From an uncultured Lentisphaerota bacterium (GTDB taxonomy: Bacteria > Verrucomicrobiota > Kiritimatiellia > RFP12 > UBA1067): a stretch of DNA of 48,274 nucleotides. The DNA is taken from positions 1-48,274 of the forward strand of contig ONRL01000008.1 of assembly GCA_900320225.1 (NCBI GenBank). The letters run 5' to 3'. Positions 8,192-16,367 of this stretch are shown in pieces. The translations under genes were made by a program, and so were the position numbers. Below the pieces are notes generated by a model. That model did no database searches. It was not told the DNA's origin and saw only the letters and a program-made list of their open reading frames with translations. Each line of letters begins with the position of its first letter. Position 1 is the stretch's first letter.

Positions 8192-11100
8192 ATGCAAACG
8201 GAAGCAATAGGACAAAAAGCGGTCAAGTTGCTCGAACCGGGTGATATGTTCGGCGACTATACCGTGGAGAAACTGCTCGGGAAGGGCGGCATGGGCGCGG
8301 TGTACCTCGTTCGCGCGCCGGGCGGCGAGCGGTATGCGGTGAAGGTGATGTTCCCGGAGATCGCCGACAAGAATCAGGACTACCGCACGCGCTTCGCGCG
8401 CGAGGCCGAGTTCGCGATGACGCTTCGCCACAAGAACCTCATACAGGTCTACGACGCGGGGGAGGATCCCGATACGGGACTGTGCTACATCATCATGGAC
8501 TACGTGCCGGGCGGCAGCGTGAAGGACCGTCTACGCGAGCACGGGCGCATTCCCGTCGCCGAGGCCGTCTCGATTACCGCCCAGATCGCGATCGCCCTTG
8601 AACTGGCGCATCGCCACGGGGTGATCCACCGCGACATCAAGCCGGACAACATCATGTTTGACGCGGACGGGACGCCGAAGCTGGCCGACCTGGGCGTCGC
8701 GAAGTTCACGGACGAGGCGCACAAGACGACGGTGACGACGACGGGCATGATCATCGGCACGCCCGCCTACATGGCGCCGGAGCAGATGATGGACTCGCAC
8801 CATATCGACGCGCGGGCAGACATCTACGCGTTGGGCGTCGTCCTCTACGAGATGCTGACGGGGAAGCGTCCGACCGAGGGCAGCACGGCGGTGGAGCTGC
8901 TCGCGAAGGCGCTGAAGGGCGAGCCGCTGCCGGACGTGCGGACGATGTGTCCCGAGATTTCGGCGGCGATCGCGCACGTTATCTCGCTCATGTGCGCGCC
9001 CAAGCCCGAGGATCGTCCGACCACGACGCTCGCGGTCGCGCAGTTGCTTCAGCAGGCCGCCATGGGCCAGTTGAAGTTGCCCAAGAAAAAGCCGCGCGCG
9101 GCGGACGCGCGGAGGACGAAACGCCCGTTCCCCGTTGCCGCATGCGTCATGGGTGCGCTCGTCCTCGGCGCGGCGGTGTTCGGCTGGCGCGCGTGGTCGT
9201 CGCGGCAGAAAACCGCCACTGGGGCAACTGGCGTCCCGCCCGTTGCCGCCACGACAAGCACGGCTCTCCCGACTGGGACGGGCGGCTCGCCCGTTGGCGG
9301 CGACGTTCTGGGAAGCGGCGCTCGTGCCATTTCGTCGGCCTCGGACGAGAAACTTCCCAAGGAAACTTCGCCCAAGCCCAAGGACCTTTCCCTCGACCTC
9401 GGCGGCGGCGTGAAGATGGAGATGGTGGGGTGTCCGGCCGCTAGATTCCAGAGGCGGGTGCTGTACGTGAAGAACCGGCAGACGCTCGAGATCACCCGTC
9501 CGTTCTGGATAGGGAAGTTTCCAGTGACTGTTGAGCAATGGGAACGCCTCATGCCCAGGACCGAACCGCCGCAGGGCGCGACGAGAGACGCCGAGTATCC
9601 ACGCGTGCCTGTCATGTGCGGTAAGTTGCTGCCGAAAACCAGCTTGTCACGGCGATCGGCCGAGGAGTTCATGGACAAGTTGACGAGCATGAACAAAGAC
9701 AAGATTCCCGTCGGCTACAAGTTCAGGTTCCCGACGATGGCAGAATGGGCACATGCGTTCATGGCGATGTCCAGCGATCCGTCAGACCCCTATGCCGACA
9801 ACAACCAGGCGACAAGGGCCGACTGCGACGCCAGTTTCGTGACGCGCGAAGACAGTCTCTCCTACTGGGGGAAGCGTGCCGTCGACATGAGCCGTTTCAG
9901 GGAGGGATGCTGGGTTCCATACATCCCCGTTGGGCAGCGTCGTCCGAACAAATGGGGAATATGCGACATGGGTGGCGTGACGGTCGAACCACTGCTGGAT
10001 TCGGGTGTGTACGATTCCGATGACGGCAGCGTAGACGCCCGGTTCGGGAGGTTCTTGCATCGATATGCCGGGACAGCGTTTGCAGATGGCGCACGGGATC
10101 CGTTGATCTTCGAGGCATACAATCCGGGTGACGTGCGACGCAACTTGGCGCTTGTGAACCAAGGTGGAGGCCCTAACGATTGTTATGGACAACACCGCTA
10201 CGCAAGTATCGGCCCCGTCCCGTACGGGTTCTGCTACAGAACACCGGGAACAGAGCATTTCGTCATGAAGCTTCGTCTCTGCATCGGCCCCGACCTGCTG
10301 AAGGAACGCGGCATCGCGCCGCCCAAGCCTGAAGGCAGTTCGTCCGTCGCATCGGCATCGTCCGCGCTGGGAAGCGGCACTCCCGCCCCTGCGCCTGTAA
10401 CGGGCGAAAAGCGCCCCAAAGAGACCTCGCCCCGTCCCAAGCCTCTCTCGTTCGACCTTGGCGGCGGCGTGACGATGGAGATGGTGGGGTGTCCTGCCGG
10501 TACTTTCATGATGGGCTACGGCAAAGAGGCCAGCGGAGATCACAAACCATTTAACAAGCCGCACAAGGTTGCCATCACTCGGCCATTCTGGATTGCGAAA
10601 TACCCGTTAACGCCTCACATGATCGAGGCATTGGGCATCTGTCCAGAAGTCAGTGAACATGTCAAGCAAGAGCAGAAGCGCATATGGGATGGAATTGGAT
10701 TGCGAGTGCCCTATAACCCTCTTGCCAGGGCACCGATGCCTGCATTCGTGCAAGCGAGGATATTTCGCCACCTGAACGAAAAAATCAAAAACAGGCCGCA
10801 GGGGTACATTTTCCGTTGCCCGACTTCTGCCGAATGGGAATATGCGGTCAAGGCCGATGAATCGGATCCGACATTTGTTGACGCCAATCTGTCGATGACA
10901 TCGGTTATTCATGCTATTTGGGGCGAGACGGTTCAGGCAAAACGATTTCTTGATGAATACACTCACTTTCGCGATCATCCTCAAGACAACAGGATTACTT
11001 GGATGATGCCGCTGGAGTATACGAAACCAAATCCATGGGGGCTTCAGGCCCTTTTGGTTGGTCGTACGTTCATGCTGGACAGCGTGGATCCAGACAAAAT

Positions 11101-12847
11101 CGTGAAGGCGGGTAGAGGGTCGCTAATTCATGCGATAAAAGACAATGCGCGTCTTTCATCTCCTGAAAGAGACCCCGTGTATGTCGCTGCGCTGACATCA
11201 CCAGACGAGTGTCGGCTGGCGAGAGGGTCGATGGCCTTGTCCAATTGGGATTTCCCAGAGCGAGGATCGTGTTCCGTCCTCGTGACGCTCGGTCCCGACC
11301 TGCTGAAGGAGCGCGGCATTACGCCTCCGAAGCCGGATGCGAACGGGCGAGATGCTCGTTCTCCCAGAAATGCCAGTTCTGCCGACGATGACCGTTCTCC
11401 CAATGTTGAGCCATACAAGTTGCTGTCGGAACGGCCCAAGCCGCTGACGATCAAGCTCGGCAAGGGTGAGCAGCTGGAGCTGATGGGGTGTCCGGCGGGG
11501 ACGTTCACGATGGGGTATGAGGGAGGGGCGCCGGCTCACGTGCCTCACACTGTGACGATCAGCCGTCCGTTCTGGATTGGAAAGATCCCGGTGACGCGGG
11601 CGCAATGGGAGTGCATCAGCCCAGCTCTTCGTTGCGAACCGGCCATGCAGGCGCAAATTGACGCCTTGGGAGGGGCTCAGACGCCGCAGACGTGCTGTTC
11701 GCGTCGGCAAATCGACGAGTTCATCGAAAAGTTGAACAGGCGTCACGCGAAGGCTCTCCCCGTCGGGTTCGTGTTCAGGTTGCCGACGCTTGCCGAATGG
11801 GAGTATGCGTGCCGGGCGAACGGCGATCCGGAAAGGGAGGTGTACGCGCGACCGAAGATGTGGGGAGCCGGACTGAATGAACGCGCTCAGATAGGCGTGT
11901 TGCCGAGCGAAAAAAGGGAGATGCTTGAGCGAAAGGGCGTTCCAATCGATGCGCAGCGTTGGAAGGGGGCATATTGGCAGGTCGCAGCGTCCGTTGCGAC
12001 CAAGAAACCAAATGCCTGGGGCCTGTACGACATGCTGGGCAATCAAGCGGAGATCGTGCTTGACACGTTTTCATCGCAGGTTATGCGGGACATAGAACAA
12101 GGTTTCTGCGTTGTCAAGTCCCCTGACGATTTGCCATGGATCGACAAGGATGTAGATCCTCTTTTCTGGAATGATGGTGACGATGCGGCGTTCCTGCGCA
12201 TAGACTCCCTTAACGTGCACGGATGGGGGGAAAACGCAATCTGGTTCATGAAGCAAAATGCGAGATTGGGCTATTGCGATGGTTTCCGTCTCGTGGTCGG
12301 CCCCGATCTCGTGAAGGAAAGGCGGTCTGGGAAGTCGGGGGGAACTGTTGTTGGAGGAATGCGGTCAGTTTCCATCTTCCCTCGCGCCGACACGAAGGAC
12401 AACAAGTGGAAGAAGCGCGCGCCGTGGCGGTACACGATGAAAGTGCCCCCGGCAAACTGGATGGAGCCGGATTTCCGTGACGGCACGTGGAAGCGGACGA
12501 ACAAGCCGGTCGGATACGGCAAGGAGGCTACGCTCATGCGCATGTCCGAGCGATGGCCGACGAGCGACATCTGGCTGCGGCGGCACTTCACCTGGAAGAC
12601 GGCGAAGGTGACGCGCGTGACGTTCGACATGTTCCACGACGAGAACGTGGAAATCTACCTGAACGGGACGCGCATCCTGGAGGCGCAGGGATGGAACGAC
12701 GGGTGGGGGCCGTTCGAGGTTGCCGCCGACACGTTCCTCTCCGCCGTCAGGGAGGGCGACAACGTCTTGGCCGTGAAGGTGCACGACAGCGGCGCGCCGC
12801 GCTTTTTCGACTGCGGCTTGCGCGTGGAGGTTGAAGGGGCGAAATGA
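8192..12847 (+). CDS. Membrane Ser/Thr protein kinase fused to three degenerate FGE-sulfatase modules and a jelly-roll
   Basis: 1551 residues. Residues 20-290 are a Hanks-type (PknB-like) kinase with an intact core: Gly loop LGKGGMGAVY, Lys51, HRD 146-148 with KPDN, DLG 166-168 and APE 195-197. A KR-rich stretch and one transmembrane helix (~312-333) follow, so the kinase is cytoplasmic and the rest lies outside. Three FGE-sulfatase/C-type-lectin-like modules cover about 400-709, 750-1046 and 1083-1380. Each opens with (M/L)E(M/L)MGCPAGTF or MEMVGCPA and PFWI.K.P(V/L)T, has PT.AEW in the middle and ends GPDL(L/V)KER. The GLYDMxGN motif survives only in module 3, so they are probably binding modules, not enzymes. 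Residues ~1400-1551 resemble a galactose-binding jelly-roll (IWLRRHFTW, VEIYLNGTRI). Linkers contain repeated palindromic DNA, and the module cores are visibly less GC-rich than their borders. Inferred role: surface sensor signalling to the kinase. Confidence 0.85.
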   Translation: MQTEAIGQKAVKLLEPGDMFGDYTVEKLLGKGGMGAVYLVRAPGGERYAVKVMFPEIADKNQDYRTRFAREAEFAMTLRHKNLIQVYDAGEDPDTGLCYIIMDYVPGGSVKDRLREHGRIPVAEAVSITAQIAIALELAHRHGVIHRDIKPDNIMFDADGTPKLADLGVAKFTDEAHKTTVTTTGMIIGTPAYMAPEQMMDSHHIDARADIYALGVVLYEMLTGKRPTEGSTAVELLAKALKGEPLPDVRTMCPEISAAIAHVISLMCAPKPEDRPTTTLAVAQLLQQAAMGQLKLPKKKPRAADARRTKRPFPVAACVMGALVLGAAVFGWRAWSSRQKTATGATGVPPVAATTSTALPTGTGGSPVGGDVLGSGARAISSASDEKLPKETSPKPKDLSLDLGGGVKMEMVGCPAARFQRRVLYVKNRQTLEITRPFWIGKFPVTVEQWERLMPRTEPPQGATRDAEYPRVPVMCGKLLPKTSLSRRSAEEFMDKLTSMNKDKIPVGYKFRFPTMAEWAHAFMAMSSDPSDPYADNNQATRADCDASFVTREDSLSYWGKRAVDMSRFREGCWVPYIPVGQRRPNKWGICDMGGVTVEPLLDSGVYDSDDGSVDARFGRFLHRYAGTAFADGARDPLIFEAYNPGDVRRNLALVNQGGGPNDCYGQHRYASIGPVPYGFCYRTPGTEHFVMKLRLCIGPDLLKERGIAPPKPEGSSSVASASSALGSGTPAPAPVTGEKRPKETSPRPKPLSFDLGGGVTMEMVGCPAGTFMMGYGKEASGDHKPFNKPHKVAITRPFWIAKYPLTPHMIEALGICPEVSEHVKQEQKRIWDGIGLRVPYNPLARAPMPAFVQARIFRHLNEKIKNRPQGYIFRCPTSAEWEYAVKADESDPTFVDANLSMTSVIHAIWGETVQAKRFLDEYTHFRDHPQDNRITWMMPLEYTKPNPWGLQALLVGRTFMLDSVDPDKIVKAGRGSLIHAIKDNARLSSPERDPVYVAALTSPDECRLARGSMALSNWDFPERGSCSVLVTLGPDLLKERGITPPKPDANGRDARSPRNASSADDDRSPNVEPYKLLSERPKPLTIKLGKGEQLELMGCPAGTFTMGYEGGAPAHVPHTVTISRPFWIGKIPVTRAQWECISPALRCEPAMQAQIDALGGAQTPQTCCSRRQIDEFIEKLNRRHAKALPVGFVFRLPTLAEWEYACRANGDPEREVYARPKMWGAGLNERAQIGVLPSEKREMLERKGVPIDAQRWKGAYWQVAASVATKKPNAWGLYDMLGNQAEIVLDTFSSQVMRDIEQGFCVVKSPDDLPWIDKDVDPLFWNDGDDAAFLRIDSLNVHGWGENAIWFMKQNARLGYCDGFRLVVGPDLVKERRSGKSGGTVVGGMRSVSIFPRADTKDNKWKKRAPWRYTMKVPPANWMEPDFRDGTWKRTNKPVGYGKEATLMRMSERWPTSDIWLRRHFTWKTAKVTRVTFDMFHDENVEIYLNGTRILEAQGWNDGWGPFEVAADTFLSAVREGDNVLAVKVHDSGAPRFFDCGLRVEVEGAK
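9218..9329 (+). repeat. Palindromic repeat copies within the kinase linker
   Basis: Two direct copies of an element of the form ACTGGG.C....GCG..CGCCCGTTG lie at 9218-9250 and 9272-9301, followed by CTGGGAAGCGGC(A/G)CTC at 9309-9324. They are translated as TGATGVPPVA, TGTGGSPVGG and LGSGAR, in the linker between the membrane helix and the first FGE-like module. Confidence 0.6.
10367..10390 (+). repeat. Linker repeat copy between FGE modules 1 and 2
   Basis: CTGGGAAGCGGCACTC repeats, with one change, the 9309-9324 copy and is read as LGSGTP. The following codons (ERPKETSPRPKPLS-like) also duplicate the end of the first linker, so the linker and module border were copied together. Confidence 0.5.
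11338..11403 (-). repeat. Inverted palindromic repeat copies between FGE modules 2 and 3
   Basis: Read on the minus strand this stretch contains TGGGAGAACG twice, the second followed by AGCATCTCGCCCGTT, which matches the family seen at 9272-9301 but in opposite orientation. On the plus strand it is translated as NGRDARSPRNASS, in the linker between modules 2 and 3. Confidence 0.55.
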
Positions 12848-12878
12848 AACGCGATTTGCCCCGCTTGCGCGGGCGGCG

Positions 12879-13538
12879 TCAGCGGGGGGCGGCGCAGCTC
12901 GGGCAATAGGGGCTGATCGGGCAGTCCGCGCAGTTGGGGTTGCGCGGGAAGCAGCGCGTCTGCCCGAACGAGACGAGGTGCGAGTTCCAGGTCTTCCAGT
13001 AGCGGACCGGCAGGATCTTGCGCAGCGCCATCTCCGTCTCAAGCGGCGTCTTCGTCTTGATGAGGTGCCACCTGTTCGTGATGCGGTGCACGTGCACGTC
13101 CACGCAGATGGCCGGCAGGTCGAAGCCCACGGCCACCGTGAGGTTGGCGGTCTTGCGTCCCACGCCCGGCAGTTCGCACAGCTCCTCCACCGTGTGCGGC
13201 AGCACGCCACCGAACTTCTCGCGCAGCACCTTGGGCAGGTCATGCAGGTGGCGGGCCTTGTCGTGGTAGAAGCCGACGGGGAAGATGAGTTTTTCGAGCT
13301 CGGGCACGGGGATTGCCTCAAGGGCGTCAGGCGTGGCGGTTCCGCCCATGCGGGCGAAGAGGCGCTTCACGGCGCCGGCCGTGCACTGGTCCTTCGTGCG
13401 GGCCGAGAGAATCGTGCCCACGAGCACGCAGAAGGGGTCGTGGGTTTGCGCCTCGATCAGTTCGATGATCGGGGCGGCGTGCGCCTTGAACTCCTTCTTG
13501 AGCAGGCGGTTCACCTCTGGAACGTCTTCAAGCGTCAT
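12879..13538 (-). CDS. nth: Endonuclease III (DNA glycosylase/AP lyase)
   Basis: 219 residues starting MTLEDVPEVNRLL. I chose the ATG at 13538 because GAAGGAGAA lies about 8 bases upstream; the longer frame to 13604 runs back across the promoter. The helix-hairpin-helix ELPGVGRKTANLTVAVGF carries the catalytic Lys, and VDVHVHRITNRW carries the catalytic Asp. The C-terminal iron-sulphur loop is complete: C-x6-C-x2-C-x5-C in CFPRNPNCADCPISPYC. It removes oxidised pyrimidines in base-excision repair. It converges on the kinase gene with a gap of 31 bases that holds only an imperfect GC hairpin, and it is transcribed divergently from fhs. Confidence 0.96.
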   Translation of the reverse strand: MTLEDVPEVNRLLKKEFKAHAAPIIELIEAQTHDPFCVLVGTILSARTKDQCTAGAVKRLFARMGGTATPDALEAIPVPELEKLIFPVGFYHDKARHLHDLPKVLREKFGGVLPHTVEELCELPGVGRKTANLTVAVGFDLPAICVDVHVHRITNRWHLIKTKTPLETEMALRKILPVRYWKTWNSHLVSFGQTRCFPRNPNCADCPISPYCPSCAAPR

Positions 13539-13572
13539 ACTGCATTCTCCTTCGCGGCGGTTTGATGCGTCC

Positions 13573-13581
13573 ATTATACCA
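13573..13581 (-). promoter_or_regulatory. Extended -10 promoter of nth
   Basis: On the minus strand this reads TGG-TATAAT and is followed by GGACGC-A. The presumed +1 leaves a leader of about 28 bases containing the GAAGGAGAA ribosome site. It forms a TTATACCA...TGGTATA inverted repeat with the fhs promoter only six bases away. Confidence 0.7.
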
Positions 13582-13587
13582 CATTTA

Positions 13588-13596
13588 TGGTATACT
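13588..13596 (+). promoter_or_regulatory. Extended -10 promoter of fhs
   Basis: TGG-TATACT followed by AACCGC-A (presumed +1 near 13603). The leader is short and carries AGAGGTGA just before the ATG at 13621. The two -10 boxes of the divergent genes nth and fhs are 12 bases apart, so two polymerases cannot occupy both. Confidence 0.75.
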
Positions 13597-13620
13597 AACC
13601 GCATCCAGAAAGAGGTGACT

Positions 13621-15387
13621 ATGAAACTTGACCCGACGAAGATGAAGGACTGGGAGATTGCCGAGGCGGCGGAAGCGACGCTGCGCCCGGCGGCGGACCT
13701 CGCGGCCGAGCTCGGCCTTGAGTCCGGCGAATGGACGCCCTACGGCGACGTGCTCGCCAAGGTGGACGTCACGAAGGTGCTGAAGCGCCTCGGCGAAAAG
13801 AAGCGCGCGAAGTACATCGACGTGACCGCGATCACGCCCACCGCGCTCGGCGAGGGCAAGACCACTACCACGCTCGGCCTCGTGGAGGGCCTCGGGCGCC
13901 TCGGCAAGAAGGTGGTCGGCTGCGTGCGCCAGCCCTCGGGCGGCCCCACGTTCAACATCAAGGGCAGCGCCGCGGGCGGCGGCCTCGCGCAGGTCGTGCC
14001 GCTCACGAACCTCTCGCTCGGCCTTACCGGCGACATCGACGCGATCACGAACGCGAACAATCTCGCGATGGTGGCGCTCAACAGCCGCATGCAGCACGAG
14101 CGCAACCATGACGACGCCTGGCTCGCCGCGCGCGGCCTGAAGCGCCTCGACATCGACCCCGAGCGCGTCCAGCTGCGCTGGGCGATCGACTTCTGCGCGC
14201 AGGGCCTGCGCAACGTGGAGATCGGCCTCGGCGGCGGCGCGCTCGACGGCTTCCAGATGAAGAGCGGCTTCTACATCACCGTCGCGAGCGAGGTGATGGC
14301 GATCCTCGCCATGTCCGCCGACCTCGCCGACCTCCGCAAGCGCCTCTCGAAGATCGTGGTGGCCTACGCGAAGGACGGCCGCCCCGTCACGACTGCCGAC
14401 CTCGAGGTGGACGGCGCGATGTGCGCGCTCCTCGTCAACGCGATCAAGCCCACGCTCATGCAGTCCATCGAGGGACAGCCCGTGTTCGTGCACGCGGGCC
14501 CGTTCGCGAACATCGCGATCGGCCAGAACAGCGTGGTCGCGGACCGGCTCGCCTGCGCGCTCGGCGACTACGTCGTGACGGAGAGCGGATTCGCCAGCGA
14601 CATGGGCTACGAGAAGTTCTGGAACATCAAATGCCGCTGCTCCGGCCTGAAGCCCGACGCCGTGGTGCTCGTCGCGACCGTCCGCGCCCTCAAGGCCCAC
14701 GGCGGCGCGCCCGCCGTGAAGGCGGGGCTTCCGCTCGACCCCGTCTACACGCACGAGGACCTCGGCCTGCTCGAGAAGGGCTGCGACAACCTGCTCGCGC
14801 ACATCGACATCATCCGCCGCAGCGGCGTGCAGCCGGTCGTGTGCCTCAACGCGTTCTACACCGACACGCCCGCCGAGCGCGACCTCGTGCGCCGCATGGC
14901 AGAAGGCGCCGGCGCGCGCTTCGCCGTGAGCGACCACTGGTTGAAGGGCGGCGAAGGCGCGCTCGACCTCGCGAACGCCGTGATCGCCGCCTGCGACGAG
15001 CCGAACGAATTCGCCTTCCTCTGCGACCTCGACGAGCCGCTTGCCGACCGCATCGAGAAGCAGGTGAAGGAGGTCTACGGCGGCGACGGCGTGGACTACA
15101 CGCCCGAGGCCGCCGAGAAGCTCGCCGCCTACCAGGCCGACCCCGAGACGGCGCGCCTCCCGGTGTGCATCGCGAAGACGCAATACTCGCTTTCGCACGA
15201 CCCGAAGCTGCTCGGCCGCCCGAAGGGGTGGCGCCTGCCGGTGAAGGACGTGCTCATCTACCGCGGCGCCGGGCTGCTCGTGCCCGTCGCCGGTGAAATC
15301 AAGCTCATGCCGGGCACCTCCGCCTCGCCGGCCTACCGCCGGATCGACGTGGACGTGGAGACCGGCCACGTGAAAGGACTCTTCTAA
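13621..15387 (+). CDS. fhs: Formate-tetrahydrofolate ligase
   Basis: 588 residues, close to the usual ~560 of the family. It makes 10-formyl-THF from formate, ATP and THF. The ATP-binding loop TPTALGEGKTTTT (residues ~77-89) and the family signature VRQPSGGPTFNIKGSAAGGG are intact, as is the segment FANIAIGQNSVVADR. The ATG at 13621 is supported by AGAGGTGA upstream and by the promoter position. The stop overlaps the next start as TAATG, so translation of the aldo/keto reductase is probably coupled. In acetogens this enzyme is part of the Wood-Ljungdahl pathway; nothing else here points to that, so a role in purine and one-carbon supply is the simpler reading. Confidence 0.97.
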   Translation: MKLDPTKMKDWEIAEAAEATLRPAADLAAELGLESGEWTPYGDVLAKVDVTKVLKRLGEKKRAKYIDVTAITPTALGEGKTTTTLGLVEGLGRLGKKVVGCVRQPSGGPTFNIKGSAAGGGLAQVVPLTNLSLGLTGDIDAITNANNLAMVALNSRMQHERNHDDAWLAARGLKRLDIDPERVQLRWAIDFCAQGLRNVEIGLGGGALDGFQMKSGFYITVASEVMAILAMSADLADLRKRLSKIVVAYAKDGRPVTTADLEVDGAMCALLVNAIKPTLMQSIEGQPVFVHAGPFANIAIGQNSVVADRLACALGDYVVTESGFASDMGYEKFWNIKCRCSGLKPDAVVLVATVRALKAHGGAPAVKAGLPLDPVYTHEDLGLLEKGCDNLLAHIDIIRRSGVQPVVCLNAFYTDTPAERDLVRRMAEGAGARFAVSDHWLKGGEGALDLANAVIAACDEPNEFAFLCDLDEPLADRIEKQVKEVYGGDGVDYTPEAAEKLAAYQADPETARLPVCIAKTQYSLSHDPKLLGRPKGWRLPVKDVLIYRGAGLLVPVAGEIKLMPGTSASPAYRRIDVDVETGHVKGLF

Positions 15388-16367
15388 TGAATATGCGCGA
15401 ACTCGGCCACAGCGGCATCAAGGTTTCCCCTATTGCGCTCGGCACGTGGGCGGTCGGCGGCGGCCCCTGGTGGGGCGCGACGGACGACGACGCGTCCGTC
15501 GCCGCGATCCACGCGGCGCTCGACAACGGCGTGAACCTCGTCGACACGGCGCCCACGTACTACTTCGGCCACTCCGAGGAGGTCGTGGGCCGCGCGCTCG
15601 AGGGACGGCGCGACAAGGCCGTGCTCGCGACGAAGTGTGGCCTTCCCTGGGACGGCGACCGCGGTCCCGTGTGGTACGAGCAGGACGGGAAGACCGTCCG
15701 CTCGTGCGTGGAGCCCGCCTCCATCCGCCGCGAGCTCGAACAGAGCCTGCGCCGCCTGCGCACCGACTACATTGACCTCTACCAGATTCATCTCCCCGCG
15801 CAGCCGCCGCTTCTCACGCCCGTCGTGGACACGATGGGCGAGCTGATGAAGATGAAGGCGGAAGGCAAGATCCGCGCGATCGGCGTGAGCAACGAAACGG
15901 CCGCGGGCCTCGCGGAGTGGTCGGCGGCCGGCGCGCTTGACTCGTGCCAGAACAAGTACTCCATGCTCGTGCGCGACGCCGAGAAGGAGGTCCTTCCCGC
16001 CTGCGCCGCGAACGGCATCGCCTTCCTCGGCTACCAGCCGTTCGAGCAGGGCCTCTTGACCGGAAAGATCCGCATGGACACGCCCCTCGACCCCTCGCAT
16101 TTTCGCAGCACGATTCCGTGGTACAAGCCGGAGAACCGCGCGCGCGTGATCGCGATGCTCGACGGCTGGGCGGACCTCACAGAGAAGTACCGCTGCACCA
16201 CGGCGCAGCTGGTGGCGGCCTGGACCGCCGCGCAGCCCGGCGTGACGGCCGTGCTCTGCGGCGCGCGCCGCGTGAAGAACGCCCTGGAGAACGCCGGTGC
16301 GGCCGCGCTCGCGCTCGACGCGGCCGACATCGCCCGCATCCGCGCCGACATAGAAAGCATGTCATGA
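15387..16367 (+). CDS. Aldo/keto reductase
   Basis: 326 residues beginning MNMRELGHSGIKVSPIALGTW, a typical AKR start. The catalytic tetrad is visible: Asp and Tyr in NLVDTAPTYYFGHSEE, Lys in VLATKCG and His in LYQIHLP. The NADPH-binding end (VLCGARRVKNALENAGA) is present. The start overlaps the fhs stop (TAATG) and the stop overlaps the next start (ATGA). Next to a UxaA-family sugar-acid dehydratase it may be a sugar or aldose dehydrogenase, but the substrate cannot be read from the sequence. Confidence 0.9.
   Translation: MNMRELGHSGIKVSPIALGTWAVGGGPWWGATDDDASVAAIHAALDNGVNLVDTAPTYYFGHSEEVVGRALEGRRDKAVLATKCGLPWDGDRGPVWYEQDGKTVRSCVEPASIRRELEQSLRRLRTDYIDLYQIHLPAQPPLLTPVVDTMGELMKMKAEGKIRAIGVSNETAAGLAEWSAAGALDSCQNKYSMLVRDAEKEVLPACAANGIAFLGYQPFEQGLLTGKIRMDTPLDPSHFRSTIPWYKPENRARVIAMLDGWADLTEKYRCTTAQLVAAWTAAQPGVTAVLCGARRVKNALENAGAAALALDAADIARIRADIESMS

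Noticed and set aside
12858-12874. GC hairpin between the kinase and nth stop codons as a bidirectional terminator
   Set aside because: The stem is imperfect (one bulge) and no T tract follows on either strand, so I did not list it.
13285-13620. An N-terminal extension of fhs of 112 residues
   Set aside because: The open frame runs antisense to nth and across both promoters; the ATG at 13621 with AGAGGTGA gives the normal family length.
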